DNA of 64,000 bases from Candidatus Geothermarchaeum rappei (lineage in GTDB: Archaea > Thermoproteota > Nitrososphaeria > Geothermarchaeales > JDFR-13), in the NCBI GenBank assembly GCA_002011085.2, contig MTMB02000001.1, positions 415,820 through 479,819 of the forward strand. Direction: 5' to 3'. The position numbers and the translations under genes were made by a program. Every line of letters starts with the position of its first letter. Position 1 is the stretch's first letter. Below are positions 43,816 through 53,004 of the stretch, piece by piece. The notes below the pieces were generated by a model that saw nothing but the letters and a program-made list of their open reading frames with translations, made no database searches and was not told the origin of the DNA.

Positions 43816-44946
43816 CTAGTTAGTCTTTAGGGGTCTTTTAACGATATCCGACAGGATTTCGGAGGCTAATATCACATCATTTATATTAATATGTTCTTTG
43901 GAGGAATGGGCGTATCTGATGTCTCCTGGGCCAAATAATATACTCGGCATCCCGCCCTTATGGAAGAGTTGATTAGCATCTGACTCACTCGTCATATGCG
44001 TGTATACCCCTTCTCTCTTAAGATGTTTCCTAGCTATCTTGGCAGCCATTTTAACCAGAGGATCCTCCCTATCTAGTTCATACCCCTCGCATCTATGTGT
44101 AACCATTAAATTGTATCTAATATCAAATATGTTTGTCTGATTAGATATGAATTTTTTCAGCCAATTCTCAACCTCGAGTGATGAATGTCTTGGGAGAAAA
44201 TGCAATAGGCACTCTACCTCTGCGTGTGAAGGGATCATCCATGGATTCTCCCCTCCACTAAACCTTCCTATGTTTAGAATACTTTTCATATTAGGGAGAT
44301 CCCCATCCTCATTGACGACATCCTCCAGCTGCAGGTTTTCCAGTAGTTTTATTAAGCCTGTTATGGCGTTTTTACCGTCTAATGATGCTGCATGCCCAGA
44401 TTCTCCTATACATTCTATCTTGAATTCAATGCATCCTGAGGCGCTTATGGCTATAGATAAGTTAGTTGGTTCAATAACTATTCCATAGTCCGCCAATATC
44501 CCATTCTCAATTAGATTTGAGGCTCCTCTCCCGCCTTGTTCTTCATCTACTACATATGCGAAAACTACTTGATGGGGCAGTGTTCTCTCAATTGAAATCA
44601 GTTTTTCTAAAGTAAGGAATGTAGAGACGATCCCTCCCTTTACGTCGCACGCCCCCCTGCCATATATAACATCGCCGATGATTCGTGGGATAAACGCATT
44701 CTTCATATCTAAACTTGGAACGACATCCATATGCGCCTCTACAAGTAACCTTGGCTCTCCCTCTCCAACCCTAGTAACGATATTAGTTCCACCTTCATAA
44801 ACAGGGTATTCTTCTACATGTAGACCGAGCATAGATAAATATTCTAATATGTATTTACCTATCTCCTCCTCCTTACCAGAAACGCTTTCTATTGATATCA
44901 AATCTGCTAGTATTGTTAAAACCTCTTTTTTACCCGGCATTTCCAA
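43816..44946 (-). CDS. M20-family metallopeptidase (ArgE/DapE-like)
   Basis: Zinc-dependent deacylase or dipeptidase of 376 aa. Marks are VEAHMDVVPS, YGRGACDVKGG (bridging Asp) and VVDEEQGGRGA (catalytic Glu pair), with the last His in the YAHSSKEHI region. The lid domain occupies about 175-285. Possible substrates are N-acetyl-ornithine/lysine or succinyl-diaminopimelate. Lysine and arginine synthesis in crenarchaea use a LysK of this family, but no LysW or other pathway genes are nearby. Confidence 0.82.
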   Translation of the reverse strand: MEMPGKKEVLTILADLISIESVSGKEEEIGKYILEYLSMLGLHVEEYPVYEGGTNIVTRVGEGEPRLLVEAHMDVVPSLDMKNAFIPRIIGDVIYGRGACDVKGGIVSTFLTLEKLISIERTLPHQVVFAYVVDEEQGGRGASNLIENGILADYGIVIEPTNLSIAISASGCIEFKIECIGESGHAASLDGKNAITGLIKLLENLQLEDVVNEDGDLPNMKSILNIGRFSGGENPWMIPSHAEVECLLHFLPRHSSLEVENWLKKFISNQTNIFDIRYNLMVTHRCEGYELDREDPLVKMAAKIARKHLKREGVYTHMTSESDANQLFHKGGMPSILFGPGDIRYAHSSKEHININDVILASEILSDIVKRPLKTN

Positions 44947-45072
44947 CCACTCAAATGTATATAGAAGTGAGAAGCATCTAATATCCTATATGTAATATAA
45001 TGCTAAGAATAATAGCACTTTCCTTTTTTAAGTCTCTACAGGGTCTAGTTACTTCCTAATTAGCCTGTTATA

Positions 45073-45138
45073 TTAATATATATACCTCGTTTTATCTTTT
45101 AATAACACCTTTTTCATGGTGAAAGTGGTGAATTTAAT
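45073..45138 (+). promoter_or_regulatory. Promoter and ribosome site of the thermosome gene
   Basis: TTAATATATATACC (45073-45086) is a clear TATA element, and a second TTTTAATA occurs at 45097-45104. GGTGA at 45127-45131 lies seven bases before the ATG at 45139. The implied leader of some 30 nt is long for this genome, where many genes look leaderless. Confidence 0.45.
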
Positions 45139-46794
45139 ATGTCACAACCAGTTTATCCAATGGCTGGACAGCCTATAATCGTATTAAAAGAAGGTACTTC
45201 AAGGGACAAGGGACGTGACGCTATGCGTAAGAATATCCTCGCTGCCAAGACCGTTGCAGAGATCGTTAAGAGCAGCCTAGGTCCAAAGGGCATGGACAAG
45301 ATGTTAGTCGATAATCTCGGCGATGTAGTTATAACCAACGACGGTGCTACCATGCTTAAGCAAATGGATATAGAGCATCCCGCTGCTAAGATGATGGTTG
45401 AGGTAGCTAAGACACAGGACGCTGAAGTAGGTGACGGAACTACATCTGTAGTTATTGTAGCTGGCTCCCTACTAGATAAGGCTGAGGAGCTCCTGGAGAA
45501 GAATATCCACCCGACTACGATTGTAGAGGGTTATAAAAAAGCCTCTGAGAAGGCTCTTGAGATTCTTAAGAAGATCGCTGTAGAGATAGATTCTAATGAC
45601 GATGAGGTTCTTAAGAGAATCGCTATGACATCCATGATAAGCAAGATCGTGGCAAGAGAGAGGGAGTATCTCGCAAAGCTAGTCGTTAAGTCAGTAAGGT
45701 ACATTATGCATGAGGAAGACGGTAAGCTGAAGATAGACCTAGATGACATTAAGATCGAGAAGAAGCCTGGTGGGAGCATTAAGGACACCATGTTTGTCGA
45801 TGGCATTGTTCTAGATAAGGAAGTTGTCCATAGTAATATGCCTAGGAGGGTTGAGGGGGCTAAGATCGCTTTGATCAATGCGCCGCTGGAGATTAAGAAG
45901 ACTGAGTTCGACGCAAGGATAAACATCGCTAATCCAGAGCAGTTAAAGCTCTTCATTGAGGAGGAGAGGAGGCTTTTGAAGGAGATGGTTGACAAGATCG
46001 TTTCAACGGGTGCTAATGTAGTGATTTGTCAGAAGGGTATTGATGATATTGCCCAGCATTACTTGGCTAAGGCGGGTATCCTCGCTGTTAGGAGGGTGAA
46101 GCAGAGCGACATGGAGAAGATATCCAAAGCCACAGGCGCAAGGATTGTTAATAGCATTGAAGAGTTGTCAAAGGCTGATTTAGGAGCCTCTAAGGTAGTT
46201 GAGGAGAGGAAGATTGAGGAAGATAAATTCGTCTTCATCGAGGGATGTACAAAGGCTAGGAGTGTAACGATCTTGGTACGTGGTGGTAATGAGAGAGTTG
46301 TTGATGAAGTCGATAGGAGTCTAAGAGATGCTTTGAGTGTAGTTAGAGATGCCTTATTGAAGCCTGCTATTGTTGCTGGTGGGGGTGCTCCTGAGGCTGA
46401 GGTTGCTAAGGAGATTAGGAAGTGGGCTGCGAAGCTCTCTGGTAGGGAGCAGCTAGCCGCAATGGCATTCGCAGACGCATTGGAGGCTATTCCATTGACA
46501 CTTGCTGAGAACGCAGGGCTAGACACAATAGACATAGATGTAAAGCTTAAAGCGGCTCATAACAGTGGTCAGAAATGGGCTGGTATCGATGTCTTCAAGG
46601 GATCAGTCGAGGATATGATGGAGCAGAATGTTATTGAGCCTCTACTAGTTAAGGAGCAGCTCATCAAGGCAGCCACAGAAGTAGCGTCAATGATACTAAG
46701 AATCGACGACGTAATCGCTGCAAGTAGGTTGAAGTCCGATAAAGATGCTGGAGGCGGGGCCCCGTCCCCCTATGGTGGAATGGGGATGGAGTGA
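45139..46794 (+). CDS. Thermosome (group II chaperonin) subunit
   Basis: ATP-driven protein-folding machine subunit, 551 aa. Diagnostic segments are [28 protein letters not shown], the [19 protein letters not shown] apical region and [17 protein letters not shown]. The C-terminus ends in a Gly/Met-rich tail typical of thermosomes. Crenarchaea usually have two or three paralogues; only one is in this window. Flanked by a T-rich tract after the stop. Confidence 0.97.
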   Translation: MSQPVYPMAGQPIIVLKEGTSRDKGRDAMRKNILAAKTVAEIVKSSLGPKGMDKMLVDNLGDVVITNDGATMLKQMDIEHPAAKMMVEVAKTQDAEVGDGTTSVVIVAGSLLDKAEELLEKNIHPTTIVEGYKKASEKALEILKKIAVEIDSNDDEVLKRIAMTSMISKIVAREREYLAKLVVKSVRYIMHEEDGKLKIDLDDIKIEKKPGGSIKDTMFVDGIVLDKEVVHSNMPRRVEGAKIALINAPLEIKKTEFDARINIANPEQLKLFIEEERRLLKEMVDKIVSTGANVVICQKGIDDIAQHYLAKAGILAVRRVKQSDMEKISKATGARIVNSIEELSKADLGASKVVEERKIEEDKFVFIEGCTKARSVTILVRGGNERVVDEVDRSLRDALSVVRDALLKPAIVAGGGAPEAEVAKEIRKWAAKLSGREQLAAMAFADALEAIPLTLAENAGLDTIDIDVKLKAAHNSGQKWAGIDVFKGSVEDMMEQNVIEPLLVKEQLIKAATEVASMILRIDDVIAASRLKSDKDAGGGAPSPYGGMGME

Positions 46795-46810
46795 TTCCCG
46801 CTCCACATGA

Positions 46811-46823
46811 TTTTTATTTCTCT
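46811..46823 (+). terminator. T-rich terminator after the thermosome gene
   Basis: TTTTTATTTCTCT follows the thermosome stop by 16 bp, in the short gap before the convergent aldolase gene ends. It fits the T-tract type of archaeal terminator. Confidence 0.35.
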
Positions 46824-46836
46824 AGTTAATCCTCGC

Positions 46837-47721
46837 TTAGATATTCTCCATTTTAGATATTATCTGGAGTAACCTGTTTTCATCATCGACTGAAGAAGGT
46901 AGTTTTAGCGGTGTCCTAGGAGGCCCTATGTTAAATCCCATTTTATTCAATAGATATTTTATAACCGGGATATTTCCACGTTCAACTGCCTCTAATACTG
47001 GATACATCATCCAGTAAAGCTCCAGCGCCTTATCCAGGTCTCCGCCCATTACATATTTATAGATTTTACTGAAGGTATTTGGCAATAGATTGGCTAGTGA
47101 CAGGATTAGTCCACTGCCGCCCATCACCAATGTAGGTATGGATAGCTTTGCACTACCTGTTATCAGGCTTCCTCTCTCATTGACTAGACGTATCATCTCG
47201 ATAAAGGCCTGCATATCCCCACTGCTATCTTTTATCCCCACTATCTTCTCTCCATCTATCAGCTTATCTACCGTGGTTGGCTCTATTCTAACACCAGCCA
47301 TCTGCGGAAATGAATAGAGCAATATTGGTGTATCAACTCTTCCAGCCAACTCCCTATAGTATTCGATTAGCCTCTCTTGACTATGCCTATAATAGTAGGG
47401 TGTGATCACAAGTAATGCGTCGACCCCCACCTTCTCCGCATCTCTCGAATAGACGAGTGTTTCTTTTAAGGATTGGGCTCCAGTGCCTGCAATTATCTTG
47501 ACATTATCCCCAAGCCTCTCTCTTGCAGTCTTTAGGAGGCTAACTCTCTCCTCCCTAGTTAGGAACGGTGCTTCGCCTGTGGAGCCCATTATAACTAGGC
47601 CATCTACACCCGATTTGACAAGCCACTCAATGTGCTTAGTAAATGCATCTAGGTTAAGACTTCCCCCCTCGGGATGGAAGGGTGTAACTACAGCAGGATA
47701 GACACCTTTGAACATCTTCAA
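46837..47721 (-). CDS. DapA/KDG-aldolase superfamily class I aldolase
   Basis: TIM-barrel, Schiff-base-forming lyase of 294 aa. Lys164 in IVGIKDSSGD is the expected Schiff-base lysine, Tyr136 (LYSFPQ) the proton relay, and GSTGEAPFL (46-54) the carboxylate-binding loop. The second position of that loop is Ser, where dihydrodipicolinate synthase usually has Thr. It may be 4-hydroxy-tetrahydrodipicolinate synthase, 2-keto-3-deoxygluconate aldolase or a related lyase. A KDG aldolase would fit the glycerate 2-kinase at 14435, but I cannot decide. Confidence 0.82.
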   Translation of the reverse strand: MKMFKGVYPAVVTPFHPEGGSLNLDAFTKHIEWLVKSGVDGLVIMGSTGEAPFLTREERVSLLKTARERLGDNVKIIAGTGAQSLKETLVYSRDAEKVGVDALLVITPYYYRHSQERLIEYYRELAGRVDTPILLYSFPQMAGVRIEPTTVDKLIDGEKIVGIKDSSGDMQAFIEMIRLVNERGSLITGSAKLSIPTLVMGGSGLILSLANLLPNTFSKIYKYVMGGDLDKALELYWMMYPVLEAVERGNIPVIKYLLNKMGFNIGPPRTPLKLPSSVDDENRLLQIISKMENI

Positions 47722-47725
47722 TCCC

Positions 47726-49303
47726 TCATATCTTTGTTAATGTATAATATATAGTATCAATTATCTCTTGAATATTTTCACGTATGAATGATACTGCATC
47801 AGGTAGATACTCCATTATATCCCCGGCTGTGATGCCGTCCATCCCAATATCGGTCGCGGCTAGATCCCCGGCAACTCCATGTAGGAAGACACCCATTCTA
47901 ACAGCTTCTTCAATATTTAGACCCAATCCATATAGTGCAGCTATACTACCTACCAATACATCTCCCGAGCCGGCTGTCGCCATACCTGGATTACCGCTGG
48001 TGTTTATATAGACCCTCCCATCGGGATAGCCGATCATGGTGTGTGCACCCTTCAAAACGATGATTGAACCAAATTTACCTGAGAATCTTCTAATTATATC
48101 AACTTTATTCTTCCTTATCTCCTCTATGTCTATACCTGTTAGCCTCGACATTTCCCCGAGATGTGGTGTTAAAATCGTAGGGGGTTCTCTCTTTTTCAGT
48201 AAAGTGGCTTCATTGGATATGGCTGTGAGTCCATCTCCATCTATTACTAGAGGCTTCTCAATTTTTATCGATAGTTCTCTGACTAGTTCCTGAGTCTCTT
48301 CATTTAAGGATAGGCCTGGACCAAGTACCACGATATCAACTTTCTTTGTAAGCTCCAGAATATATTCTAAATTATCCTTAGATATACTTCCATCTGGTGT
48401 CTCGGATAACGGTATTACCACGATTTCACTCCCCTTACTGGCGATATGAGGAGCTATACTCTTTGGAGTAGCTAGATACGATAAGCCTCCACCAGCTTTC
48501 AAGAATGAGAAGGAGGCGAAGTACGGCGCCCCCAGGTAGTTGGCTGACCCGGCTATAAACAAGGCCTTTCCATAATCTCCTTTATGTGTATCTCTCCTCC
48601 TAGGCGGTATCTCAACTGGTTTATTCAACTCAATCTTCAAACTGGGGTCACTATATAGCTCAGGTGGAAATGATATATGGCTAACATATAGTCTTCCTAC
48701 GTAGTCTGCACCAGGGAACAGGAATAAACCTATTTTAGGCAGCCCAAATGTAACTGTGAAGTCGGCTATAACTGCAGTTCCCATTACCTCGCCTGTATTA
48801 CCATTTATCCCCGATGGGATATCGATTGAGAATACTACCCTACCAGATTCATTAATCGAGTGTATAACCTTCTCATAAATACCTGAAACCCTCCTCTTTA
48901 ACCCGGTGCCGAATATCCCATCTATTACCGCATCTGCCCACTCCAAATCGCTGAGAACATCATCATTCCAGTTTGTTAGGACCATAGTATCAAGAGGTAT
49001 TTTCTTTATTATCCTAAGGTTTTCTCCGGCTTCTCCCCTATATTTCCGAGGATCCCCCAGTATATATAGTTTAACTTCCCCTCCACTTGAATAAAGTTTC
49101 CGGGCTACTACAAATGCATCACCCCCGTTATTACCCGGGCCTGCAAAAACTACAAACCTATTTCCATCAATACCCATCTCCATCTCAATGACTTGGTATA
49201 CAGCGGCTCCAGCGTTTTCCATTAAAAGCATAGGAGTAATACCATATTTTTCATAAGCCATTTTGTCAAGCCTCGTCATCTCCTCGACAGTAGTTACTTT
49301 CAC
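47726..49303 (-). CDS. nnr: Bifunctional NAD(P)H-hydrate repair enzyme (NnrE-NnrD)
   Basis: Repairs heat- or enzyme-damaged NAD(P)H hydrates. The N-terminal epimerase domain has MLLMENAGAAV and VFAGPGNNGGDAFV; the C-terminal ADP/ATP-dependent dehydratase has KGDYGKALFIAGSANYLGAP, LGPGLSL, DGDGLTAIS and the late NTSGNPGMATAGSGDVL. The length of 525 aa suits the fused form. The start is taken as GTG at 49303, directly after GGGGGGAT; the 37-residue upstream extension is hydrophobic and not family-like. It is divergent from the surface protein gene at 49421. Confidence 0.92.
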   Translation of the reverse strand: MKVTTVEEMTRLDKMAYEKYGITPMLLMENAGAAVYQVIEMEMGIDGNRFVVFAGPGNNGGDAFVVARKLYSSGGEVKLYILGDPRKYRGEAGENLRIIKKIPLDTMVLTNWNDDVLSDLEWADAVIDGIFGTGLKRRVSGIYEKVIHSINESGRVVFSIDIPSGINGNTGEVMGTAVIADFTVTFGLPKIGLFLFPGADYVGRLYVSHISFPPELYSDPSLKIELNKPVEIPPRRRDTHKGDYGKALFIAGSANYLGAPYFASFSFLKAGGGLSYLATPKSIAPHIASKGSEIVVIPLSETPDGSISKDNLEYILELTKKVDIVVLGPGLSLNEETQELVRELSIKIEKPLVIDGDGLTAISNEATLLKKREPPTILTPHLGEMSRLTGIDIEEIRKNKVDIIRRFSGKFGSIIVLKGAHTMIGYPDGRVYINTSGNPGMATAGSGDVLVGSIAALYGLGLNIEEAVRMGVFLHGVAGDLAATDIGMDGITAGDIMEYLPDAVSFIRENIQEIIDTIYYTLTKI

Positions 49304-49420
49304 AGCGTATCCCCCCGAAACTAATCGTCCAAATATAAATAGGATATATAGCAATAAAATATCTCTGTTTTTTATTGGAGTTAAAGGTATTCCGTAGCCG
49401 ACTATAAATATCATCCAGGT

Positions 49421-51229
49421 ATGCGGTGGCCTAGAGTGGAGATGTGTGCTAGGAACATATCGATATCATTATCCATGATGGTACTTCTGATAATAGTTAT
49501 GGGTATAGGCTCAGCCTATCTTTCAATATATGTAAGGGGTTCATTAGACGATGGTTTTGGAGAGGAATACGCTCTATATCTCCATAGCAGGCTTCTCTTA
49601 AACTATTATGAGATTAATGGAATTGCAAATAGATTGGCTTCAATGAGTCTGTATCCTCCTTTGGAGTTTCATGATTATATGAAGACTGTGGAAGATATAT
49701 TGAGTAGCATAGATATGCTAATAGATACGGGGGAATATGGAGATGTCATTAGGCTATCCACGCTTGGGTTAGAGATTCTAAGTGAAGCCAATGAGACACT
49801 AAATAAATTTATGAAAGACACTAAACCCATTGCTGATTCCTTCTACTACTATAGGCAGCGGTTCAGTAGGATATATAATAATACACTGATTTTACTGAAT
49901 ATCGCTAAGGGAATAATGTATTCAAATCTTGACAGCCTCATACCGATTAATCTCAGTGAGGTTGAAGAGGTATATTCTATTGCTAAGGAGATACGGTATA
50001 GCATATATAAATATTCGATATATGAGCTGGAGTCTCTTGCCAAGTATCTGGAGAGGAGGATATATAGATATTACTATACCCTAGGTATACGGGAAGAAGA
50101 CATATTTATGGATGTGGATCAAGGGGATATTATTAGGCGAATTAAGGATCTAAACTCTAGGCTATTGGATATTTATAACCTCGTCATGGAGAAGCATCTT
50201 CCAAGATCCCATCCTATATTTAGGGAGCTGAGTATGCTGAGAAATGTTTTGGACGATGCTGAGGATATGCTTTTATCTAGAGGAGACATCTATTATATCC
50301 AGTATATAACTATATTCTGTGAAAGGCGGTTGACATTTGTATATAAAGCGTTCTCCAGTGAAAACATCTTACTAGAGACTCAAAAGGGGAGTTTTGATGG
50401 TTTTTTCATCAGGTTTAAAATAGGGGGTGAAAGTCTCCTGTTATTTGATAGGTCTCTCCCACGCTTCTATATCTATCTGGATAAGGATGTGGAAAGTTAT
50501 AGGGTTACTGTAAGCCTTCTGACCCTCTTTAGAGACCTTGATGGAGATGGATATATGGATGAGAATGAGATTATATCAATCGTATACTTAGATGAGCTCA
50601 ACTGGACGATATTGCTTAATGAGGAGGGAGGACTAAAAACAATAAACTATGTTAATAAGGATCCCCTGTTCAATATCACACTGTCATTTAAGGTTTTGGG
50701 TGCCGATAATGGGGGCATTGATACAGATATTTTAGGAGAACCCCTAGTCTCTCTTGATGTGGAGGTAAGACACAGGCTAGACGGTGAAAAAGGCCTTAGA
50801 CTAGGATTCGGCCTACTTATTTCATCTAACTCAGAAGATTTTAACGGAGGTATATCTGACTACATCACTATTAGAGAGGCTATATTTAATGTAGGTTCAT
50901 CCAGGTGGCATCTATACATTATAGGTAGTAGGTGGGCTGATGTAGAAGATGTACCTGAGCCGTTGAATACGTATATTGAGGAGCCAAAATGTTGTAGAAA
51001 ATCCCTGTTATACATGAGTATAGTTGACTATGAGTCTACTGGAAATATAGTGTTATCCTATCAATATTACATAAAGGGAGCCCCAATGGAGGCGCCGAGT
51101 ATCGCCGATATTATACCTGTTATGATCCTACTTGGACTAATACTCGTCTCAGCAATACTCCTACTCTATCTCTATAAAAAAGAGCTGGTGGATTTTTCTA
51201 GGCTGACTAGGGTACCGATATCGAGGTGA
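49421..51229 (+). CDS. Large membrane-anchored surface protein, function unknown
   Basis: A 602-aa protein with an N-terminal membrane segment (about 13-36), a long extracellular part and a C-terminal anchor (about 565-587) ending in a basic tail. Residues about 60-290 are predicted helical with heptad-like patterns. A segment reading RDLDGDGYMDENEI (about 370-383) is a Ca2+-binding-like acidic loop (DxDxDGxxxxxE). Several N-glycosylation sequons are present. I find no homologous family; it could be a cell-surface or sensor-like protein. It opens 118 bp from the divergent nnr start. Confidence 0.65.
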   Translation: MRWPRVEMCARNISISLSMMVLLIIVMGIGSAYLSIYVRGSLDDGFGEEYALYLHSRLLLNYYEINGIANRLASMSLYPPLEFHDYMKTVEDILSSIDMLIDTGEYGDVIRLSTLGLEILSEANETLNKFMKDTKPIADSFYYYRQRFSRIYNNTLILLNIAKGIMYSNLDSLIPINLSEVEEVYSIAKEIRYSIYKYSIYELESLAKYLERRIYRYYYTLGIREEDIFMDVDQGDIIRRIKDLNSRLLDIYNLVMEKHLPRSHPIFRELSMLRNVLDDAEDMLLSRGDIYYIQYITIFCERRLTFVYKAFSSENILLETQKGSFDGFFIRFKIGGESLLLFDRSLPRFYIYLDKDVESYRVTVSLLTLFRDLDGDGYMDENEIISIVYLDELNWTILLNEEGGLKTINYVNKDPLFNITLSFKVLGADNGGIDTDILGEPLVSLDVEVRHRLDGEKGLRLGFGLLISSNSEDFNGGISDYITIREAIFNVGSSRWHLYIIGSRWADVEDVPEPLNTYIEEPKCCRKSLLYMSIVDYESTGNIVLSYQYYIKGAPMEAPSIADIIPVMILLGLILVSAILLLYLYKKELVDFSRLTRVPISR

Positions 51230-51357
51230 TGAGATCTCCTAGGATTATCTCAATATCGTTATGACAGCGATATATGGGAAATATTATTAGATAGAATGTG
51301 AATAGCAATTATTTATTAGCATATTCGCATATAATGATGGGCATATGGGTGTGGTTG

Positions 51358-52128
51358 ATGGCCATAGACTTCCTATTACTCGTGGGGCTTGTGACGGGGG
51401 CAGGAGCCTTCTTGGGTTCGATGCTTGGGCTGGGAGGAGGCTTCATAATCGTGCCTCTACTAACGATACTATTAGGCCTGTCTATTAAAGAGGCGGTTGC
51501 ATTAAGCCTGCTATCGATATTAGCGAATTCTCTCTCGGCATCAGTTGTTTATGTAAATAAAGATGTAGTTGATTTTAGACTGGGGCTGATATTAGAGACC
51601 TCAACCATGCTCGGCGCAATAGCGGGTGCAAATATAAATCTCATGGTCGAGGAATCGGTGATATCCACGGTATTCGGGTTTGTATTGATTTATGTAAGCT
51701 ATAGAATGTTCAGAGGCGCCTCATTCGAGGGTGTAACTGGGAAAAAGATTAGTAATAAACAGTTGGGAATAGGCGTGTTTGGGGCTTTCTTCGCAGGTAT
51801 ATTATCTGGGTTATTAGGCATCGGTGGAGGAATACTTAAAATGCCGATCCTCGTTTTACTACTTTCCGTCCCGACAAGAATTGCCATTGGGACAAGTATG
51901 TTCATGATATCACTAACCTCTGCTGCTAGTACCTATGTCTATTTCTCAAGCAACATGATAAATTTTCTATTTGGGGGGATAGCCGTTATAGGAGCTTTTT
52001 CCGGTGCACAAATAGGTAGTAGAGTAAGTCTACGCGTAAATGTAACTACCCTAAGAAAACTCTTTGGACTTATCTTGATAGTATTCTCAGTTCTAATGAT
52101 TTTAAAGGGGTTTGGGGTGATTACATGA
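51358..52128 (+). CDS. TauE/SafE-family sulfite/organosulfonate exporter-like permease
   Basis: An eight-helix permease of about 256 aa. Two repeated Gly-rich motifs are clear: LGSMLGLGGGFIIVPLL in the first half and ILSGLLGIGGGILKMPIL in the second, as in the TauE/SafE family of anion exporters. The ATG at 51358, preceded by GGGTG, matches the usual family N-terminus; an in-frame GTG at 51298 would add 20 residues. It overlaps a DUF1634 gene by four bases. The transported anion is unknown. Confidence 0.8.
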   Translation: MAIDFLLLVGLVTGAGAFLGSMLGLGGGFIIVPLLTILLGLSIKEAVALSLLSILANSLSASVVYVNKDVVDFRLGLILETSTMLGAIAGANINLMVEESVISTVFGFVLIYVSYRMFRGASFEGVTGKKISNKQLGIGVFGAFFAGILSGLLGIGGGILKMPILVLLLSVPTRIAIGTSMFMISLTSAASTYVYFSSNMINFLFGGIAVIGAFSGAQIGSRVSLRVNVTTLRKLFGLILIVFSVLMILKGFGVIT

Positions 52129-52415
52129 TCGTTAAAAAAGTCTATCGAATTGTTGTCCAGCCAATACTAGTATCATCTCTATTGATATTGGCCGTTGGAA
52201 TTATGCTGTCCTCCAGTAATGTGGCTATGGGCCCTGAGATTCTAAAGCTGGGGCTCTGGATGCTAATATCGATGCCTATGATACCCATACTGACTCTTCT
52301 CTACGAATATGCCATCAAGAAAGACCTGTATATTATCCTTGTCATAGCCATAATACTGGCTATAATTTTGGCAAATGTATATTATTATGGCTTTAATCAT
52401 CTACCATTTTCTTAG
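52125..52415 (+). CDS. DUF1634-family membrane protein, TauE partner
   Basis: A 96-aa protein with three membrane segments. The middle LKLGLWMLISMPMIPILTL and the final helix match the DUF1634 pattern as I recall it. The ATG overlaps the TauE stop by four bases; TauE-DUF1634 pairing is seen in many archaea, suggesting a two-component transporter. No catalytic residues. Confidence 0.65.
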   Translation: MIVKKVYRIVVQPILVSSLLILAVGIMLSSSNVAMGPEILKLGLWMLISMPMIPILTLLYEYAIKKDLYIILVIAIILAIILANVYYYGFNHLPFS

Positions 52416-52418
52416 TCT

Positions 52419-52883
52419 TTACTCAGGAGTATAGGCTAAGATGAGAGACTCTACTTTTTTAGGTTCTTCAAAGGCCAGCGACAATATGTTTAGAAGCTCA
52501 TCCTCATCCATATCCTTTGAATCAACTCCAGCAAGCTGTACATAACCGTCTTTTCTTAATGCAAATAAATACATATGCTCCTCTCCATATTCCTCGTGAA
52601 GCTCCCTACTCAGCTGGATAAGGAGTACAAAAACAGCATACTTACTAAAGTCTTCTCCCTCTGGGGACGTTATTTCAGTTAGTACGTCACCAGCCATATA
52701 ATGTTCATGCTCTATGATAAGGTGCTTCAGTTTATTCATAAACTCCTCCTTAAAAACAAGTGACGTATCGAACGCATCGAATAACTCGAGCTTAAAATCT
52801 GCACCGCCAATCTTAATCGTCGCATTCCAAATCCTATTCTCATCCTTAACTAGAGTCATGTTTAACCACAACCTTTTCTTCAA
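52419..52883 (-). CDS. Hypothetical protein
   Basis: A 154-aa soluble protein, acidic, with alternating beta strands in the first half (NATIKIGGADFKLELFDAF) and a helical, Glu-rich second half. It has no recognised domain. An internal ATG at 52859 is another possible start. It stands alone between the TauE pair and the gamma-glutamyltransferase gene; it is convergent with the former and divergent from the latter. Confidence 0.55.
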   Translation of the reverse strand: MKKRLWLNMTLVKDENRIWNATIKIGGADFKLELFDAFDTSLVFKEEFMNKLKHLIIEHEHYMAGDVLTEITSPEGEDFSKYAVFVLLIQLSRELHEEYGEEHMYLFALRKDGYVQLAGVDSKDMDEDELLNILSLAFEEPKKVESLILAYTPE

Positions 52884-53004
52884 CTAATATTATGATTATA
52901 ATCAAATAGATAAATAAAACAGCGTTTTCATGGATTTGGTAAACTATATCTATGTCGGAACTCATATACTACTTAATATTAGGGCTAAAAATCGGTGTAT
53001 AAAG

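Noticed and set aside
45531-45995. 154-codon open frame (and another at 46059-46535) opposite the thermosome gene
   Set aside because: Both are antisense shadows of a highly conserved chaperonin gene, with Ser-rich low-information sequence.
51253-51273. ATATCG/CGATAT inverted repeat before the TauE gene
   Set aside because: Only six-base arms with a nine-base spacer; too weak to separate from chance in AT-rich DNA.
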